DNA of 64,000 nt from Burkholderia puraquae. Its GTDB lineage: Bacteria > Pseudomonadota > Gammaproteobacteria > Burkholderiales > Burkholderiaceae. The DNA lies in the NCBI RefSeq assembly GCF_002099195.1, contig NZ_NBYX01000020.1, forward strand, positions 62,001-126,000, read 5' to 3'. The translations under genes were made by a program, and so were the position numbers. The notes under the pieces are model-generated. The model saw nothing but the letters and a program-made list of their open reading frames with translations, ran no database searches and was not told where the DNA came from. Positions 60,367-64,000 of the stretch are shown one piece after another. Positions within the stretch are counted from its first letter, which is position 1. Each line of letters starts with the position of its first letter.

Positions 60367-61764
60367 TCATGCCTTCTGTTGAGTGTGCTGCGCGACCTTC
60401 GCCGGCACGCCGCCGATCGAACCCGCGCCCATCGTGATCACCACGTCGCCGTTCTGCGCGACCTTCGCCAATGCGTCCGGCACGTCGTCGACCGTCGCGA
60501 CGAACACCGGGTCAACCTTCCCCACCGCGCGCAACGCGCGCGACAGCGCGTCGCCGTTGGCGGTCGGAATCGCCGCCTCGCCGGCCGCGTAGACTTCGGT
60601 GAGCACCAGCGCGTCGACCGTCGACAGCACGTTGACGAAATCGTCGAAGCAGTCGCGCGTACGCGTGTAGCGGTGCGGCTGGAACGCCAGCACGAGGCGG
60701 CGGCCCGGGAACGCACCGCGCGCGGCCGCGATCGTCGCGGCCATCTCGACCGGGTGGTGGCCGTAGTCGTCGATCAGCGTGTACTGGCCGCCGTCCGCGG
60801 TCGGCACCTCGCCGTAGCGCTGGAAGCGCCGGCCGACGCCGTTGAATTCCGCCAGCGCCTGCTGGATCGCGTCGTCCGCCACGCCGAGATCGGTCGCGAT
60901 CGCGATCGCCGCGAGCGCGTTCTGCACGTTGTGCAGGCCGGGCATGTTCAGCACGACCGCGAGCGGCGCGCGCCCTTCGCGGATCACCGTGAAATGCATG
61001 CGGCCGTCGCGTGCGTCGATGTCTTCGGCGCGCACCTGCGCGTCCGGCGACAGGCCGTAACGCACGACCGGCTTCGAGATGAACGGGATGATCTGCCGCA
61101 CGTTCGGATCGTCGACGCACACGACCGCGCTGCCGTAGAACGGCAGGCGCTGCGTGAATTCGATGAACGCCTGCTTGAGCCGCGCGAAATCGTGGCCGTA
61201 GGTGTCCATGTGGTCGGCGTCGATGTTCGTAATGACTTCGATCACCGGAAACAGGTTCAGGAACGACGCGTCCGACTCGTCAGCCTCGGCGACGATGAAA
61301 TCGCCCGTACCGAGCCGCGCGTTCGCGCCGGCGCTGATCAGCCGCCCGCCGATCACGAAGGTCGGGTCCAGCCCGCCCGCCGCGAGCACGCTCGCGACGA
61401 GGCTCGTCGTCGTGGTCTTGCCGTGCGTGCCCGCGATCGCGATCCCCTGCTTCAGGCGCATCAGCTCCGCCAGCATCACCGCACGCTGCACGATCGGCAC
61501 GCGCTTCGCGCGCGCGGCCAGCACTTCCGGGTTGTCCGAGCGGACGGCCGTCGATACGACGACCGCGTTCGCGCCCTCGATGTTCGCCGCGTCATGGCCG
61601 ATTGCGATCCGTGCACCGAGCGCCTGGAGACGATCGGTCACCGCGTTGCGCGACAGGTCCGAGCCGCTGACCTCGTAGCCGAGGTTGACGAGCACTTCGG
61701 CGATGCCGCTCATGCCCGCGCCGCCGATTCCGACGAAATGAATGTGTTTGACGATGTGTTTCAT
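60367..61764 (-). CDS. murC: UDP-N-acetylmuramate--L-alanine ligase
   Basis: Adds L-Ala to UDP-MurNAc, the first amino acid of the peptidoglycan stem; 465 residues. Signatures: HIHFVGIGGAGMSGIAEVLVNLGYEVSGSDL, ATP loop GTHGKTTTTSLVASVL, and DDYGHHPVEMAATIAAARG. ATG 61764 overlaps the murG stop as ATGA. It is related to Mpl, encoded near the other end of this window. Confidence 0.97.
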   Translation of the reverse strand: MKHIVKHIHFVGIGGAGMSGIAEVLVNLGYEVSGSDLSRNAVTDRLQALGARIAIGHDAANIEGANAVVVSTAVRSDNPEVLAARAKRVPIVQRAVMLAELMRLKQGIAIAGTHGKTTTTSLVASVLAAGGLDPTFVIGGRLISAGANARLGTGDFIVAEADESDASFLNLFPVIEVITNIDADHMDTYGHDFARLKQAFIEFTQRLPFYGSAVVCVDDPNVRQIIPFISKPVVRYGLSPDAQVRAEDIDARDGRMHFTVIREGRAPLAVVLNMPGLHNVQNALAAIAIATDLGVADDAIQQALAEFNGVGRRFQRYGEVPTADGGQYTLIDDYGHHPVEMAATIAAARGAFPGRRLVLAFQPHRYTRTRDCFDDFVNVLSTVDALVLTEVYAAGEAAIPTANGDALSRALRAVGKVDPVFVATVDDVPDALAKVAQNGDVVITMGAGSIGGVPAKVAQHTQQKA

Positions 61765-62864
61765 TGCAGTGTTTCCAGGTTCGCGCCGGCCGCCTTCGCG
61801 CACACGCGCGCGACTTCGTCGGTGGCCTCGGGCTTCGCCAGCGAGCGCGAACGTTCCGCCATGTCCGCGAGCGATGCCCGCGACTGGCCGCGCAGCCAGT
61901 CGGCGAGCAGTTCCGCCGACAGGTCGCGTTGTTGGACCAGCACGGCCGCGCCCGCATCGGCGAGGAACGCGGCGTTGCTCGTCTGATGATCGTCGACCGC
62001 GTACGGGAACGGCACGAACAGCGCCGCCACGCCCACCGCCGCGATCTCCGACACCGTCATCGCACCCGACCGGCAGATCACGAGATCCGCCGCCGCATAC
62101 GCGGCCGCCATGTCGTCGATGAACGGCACGAGCCGCACGTCTTCGCCGGCCGCGAAACCGGCCGCTTCGTAATTCGCCTTCAGCGCGTCGATGTGCTTCG
62201 CGCCGGCCTGGTGCACGATGCGCGGGCGTTCGCCCTGCGTCAGCAGCGCCAGCGCGCGCGGCACGACTTCGTTCAGCGCGGCCGCACCGAGGCTCCCGCC
62301 GACGACCAGCACGTTCAGCGGGCCGCTGCGCGACGCATAGCGTGCTTCGGGCGCTTCCGTGCGCGCAAGTTCCGCGCGAATCGGGTTACCCGTCCATTCC
62401 GCATGCGGCAGCGCGCCGGGGAACGCGACGAGCACGCGCTTCGCGAATTTCGCGAGCACCTTGTTCGTCAGGCCCGCGATCGAATTCTGTTCATGCAATA
62501 CGAGCGGACGCCCCGACAGCGCGGTCATCACGCCCGCCGGGAACGTGATGTAGCCGCCCATCCCGAGCACGACGTCGGGCCGCACGCGGCGCAGCGCGGC
62601 AAGGCTCTGCCCGCATGCGCGCAGCAGGTTGAACGGCAGCGTCAGCTTGGTCTTCAGGCCCTTGCCGCGCAGCCCGCCGAACCGCACGTACTCCATCGGA
62701 ATGCCGTGCTTCGGCACGAGCGTCGCCTCCATCCCGGCCGGATTGCCGAGCCATACGACGCGCCAGCCCGCCGCTTCCATCCGGTGCGCGACCGCGAGCC
62801 CCGGGAACACGTGGCCCCCGGTACCGCCTGCCATCACCATCAGCGTGCGTTGCGACGCGGTCAT
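61761..62864 (-). CDS. murG: UDP-GlcNAc:undecaprenyl-PP-MurNAc-pentapeptide GlcNAc transferase
   Basis: Makes lipid II from lipid I on the cytoplasmic side of the membrane. It has 367 residues. Signatures: MVMAGGTGGHVFPGLAVAHRMEAAGW, G-loop VVGGSLGAAALNEVVP and CRSGAMTVSEIAAVGVAALFVPFPYAVDDHQ. It overlaps ftsW upstream by 4 bases (ATGA) and murC downstream by 4 bases, so the three are tightly coupled. Confidence 0.97.
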   Translation of the reverse strand: MTASQRTLMVMAGGTGGHVFPGLAVAHRMEAAGWRVVWLGNPAGMEATLVPKHGIPMEYVRFGGLRGKGLKTKLTLPFNLLRACGQSLAALRRVRPDVVLGMGGYITFPAGVMTALSGRPLVLHEQNSIAGLTNKVLAKFAKRVLVAFPGALPHAEWTGNPIRAELARTEAPEARYASRSGPLNVLVVGGSLGAAALNEVVPRALALLTQGERPRIVHQAGAKHIDALKANYEAAGFAAGEDVRLVPFIDDMAAAYAAADLVICRSGAMTVSEIAAVGVAALFVPFPYAVDDHQTSNAAFLADAGAAVLVQQRDLSAELLADWLRGQSRASLADMAERSRSLAKPEATDEVARVCAKAAGANLETLQ

Positions 62865-64000
62865 ACCTTCCCTCCGCGCATCAGCACCCGGTTTTCATAG
62901 TCGACCCGCAGCAGCACCGCGAGCGCGACGCAGTTCAGCAGAATGCCGGACCCGCCGTAGCTCACGAGCGGCAGCGTCAAGCCCTTGGTCGGCAGCAGCC
63001 CGAGGTTCACGCCCATGTTGATGAAGGTCTGCGCGCCGAACCAGATGCCGATGCCCTTCGCGGTCAGGCCCGCGAACGTGCGATCGAGCGCGAGCGCCTG
63101 GCGGCCGATCTCGAACGCGCGGCGCACGATCCAGTAGAACAGCAGGATCACGACCAGCACGCCGACGAAACCGAGTTCCTCGCCGATCACCGCGAGGATG
63201 AAGTCGGTATGCGCTTCCGGCAGGTAGTTCAGCTTCTCGACGCTGCCGCCGAGGCCGACGCCGAACCACTCGCCGCGACCGAATGCGATCAGCGAGTGCG
63301 TGAGCTGGTACGCCTTGCCCTGCGCGTAACGCTCGTCCCACGGATCGAGGTACGCGAAGATCCGCTCGCGACGCCACGGCGACAGCCACACCAGCATCGT
63401 GAAGGTGCCGACCGCCGTCGCGACGAGGCCGCCGAACAGCTTGCCGTTCACGCCGCCGAGGAACAGCACGCCCATCGCGATCGCCGCGACCACCATGAAC
63501 GCGCCCATGTCAGGCTCGAGCAGCAGCAGCGCACCGACCAGGCCGACCGCGAACGCCATCGGCAGGAAGCCCTTGGCGAAGCTCTGCATGTATTCCTGCT
63601 TGCGCACCGTATAGTTCGCCGCGTAGATCGTCACCGCAAGCTTCATGATTTCCGACGGCTGCATGTTCGTGATGCCGAGCGGAATCCAGCGGCGCGCACC
63701 GTTCACGCCCTTGCCGACGTGCGGGATCAGCACGATCACGAGGCTGACGAGCGCGATCAGGAAGAGATGCGGCGCGTATTTATCCCACGTCGACACCGGC
63801 ACGCGGAACGCAATCACCGCCGCGATGAACGCGACGACGAGCGAGATACAGTGGCGCATCAGGAACGCGTAGTCGTGATACGACGCGTATTTCGGCGAAT
63901 CGGGCATCGCGATCGACGCCGAATACACCATCACGACGCCGAGCCCGAGCAGCGCGATCGCGACCCACAGCAGCGAGTAGTCGAAGTCGAGCATCCGCGA
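62861..64000 (-). CDS. ftsW: Peptidoglycan polymerase FtsW, 5' end cut off by the window
   Basis: SEDS-family polytopic glycosyltransferase of the divisome. The visible part is about 380 residues with roughly ten membrane helices, starting SRMLDFDYSLLWVAIALLGLGVVMVYSAS. Signatures PLVSYGGSGILLN near the C-terminus and GEELGFVGVLVVILLFYWIVRR are typical SEDS motifs. The ATG at 63994 is probably internal, as FtsW of related species has 30-50 residues more before MLDFDYS; the frame stays open to base 64000. Confidence 0.93.
   Translation of the reverse strand, partial: SRMLDFDYSLLWVAIALLGLGVVMVYSASIAMPDSPKYASYHDYAFLMRHCISLVVAFIAAVIAFRVPVSTWDKYAPHLFLIALVSLVIVLIPHVGKGVNGARRWIPLGITNMQPSEIMKLAVTIYAANYTVRKQEYMQSFAKGFLPMAFAVGLVGALLLLEPDMGAFMVVAAIAMGVLFLGGVNGKLFGGLVATAVGTFTMLVWLSPWRRERIFAYLDPWDERYAQGKAYQLTHSLIAFGRGEWFGVGLGGSVEKLNYLPEAHTDFILAVIGEELGFVGVLVVILLFYWIVRRAFEIGRQALALDRTFAGLTAKGIGIWFGAQTFINMGVNLGLLPTKGLTLPLVSYGGSGILLNCVALAVLLRVDYENRVLMRGGKV

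Overview
The window looks like a stretch of the main chromosome of a Burkholderia cepacia-complex type organism. The reasons are its very high GC content with strongly GC-biased third codon positions, the gene orders aroQ-accB-accC-prmA, pilBCD-like genes followed by coaE-zapD-yacG, and murG-murC-ddl-ftsQ-ftsA-ftsZ-lpxC-secA-argJ, and a Lys/Ala-rich histone H1-like protein. The species is not fixed by the sequence. Almost all of it is conserved core genome. Both ends are cut through genes: aroE at the left edge and ftsW at the right edge.

Layout. 1-4900 (minus): mpl, a YqiA-like hydrolase, an RNB-family ribonuclease and aroE. 5147-6350 (plus): a nucleotidyltransferase-like protein and a TlpA-like thioredoxin. 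6545-9894 (plus): aroQ, accB, accC and prmA (dehydroquinate dehydratase, acetyl-CoA carboxylase subunits, L11 methyltransferase), followed to 13383 by a zinc-ribbon DUF3426 protein, tpx, a PfkB sugar/nucleoside kinase and a glycine-zipper lipoprotein. 13626-19314 (minus): the H1-like protein and the class I ribonucleotide reductase genes nrdA and nrdB. A pair of NrdR-box-like sites lies upstream of nrdA, and long structured intergenic regions flank nrdB. 19779-21590 (minus): ampD, a short PP0621-like protein and a CcsA-like cytochrome assembly protein. Then ffh and hpt (plus), marC and proS (minus), rppH and a CNP1-like lipoprotein (plus), proB, obgE, rpmA and rplU (minus), and ispB and tRNA-Pro(CGG) (plus).

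32758-40544 (minus) is the accessory segment, visibly lower in GC than its flanks. It is a compact type VI secretion effector module in transcription order: vgrG, an Eag-type (DUF1795/DcrB) chaperone, a giant PAAR-Rhs polymorphic toxin, and a small gene overlapping the toxin stop by ATGA that is most likely its immunity gene. The toxin tip (last 217 residues) and the putative immunity protein belong to no family I can name, so this pair is the best candidate in the window for something undescribed. No T6SS structural genes are present, so it is an orphan vgrG cluster relying on machinery encoded elsewhere.

41307-47826 (plus): a CorC/HlyC-type CBS membrane protein, a GspE/PilB-like ATPase, a GspF/PilC-like platform protein, prepilin peptidase, coaE, zapD and yacG. 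47893-64000 is almost all minus: a MutT-type Nudix enzyme, a DUF815 ATPase, argJ, secA, (dciA-like on plus), lpxC, a peroxiredoxin, and the division and cell-wall cluster ftsZ, ftsA, ftsQ, ddl, murC, murG, ftsW. Several gene pairs use ATGA or GTGA stop/start overlaps, which suggests translational coupling.
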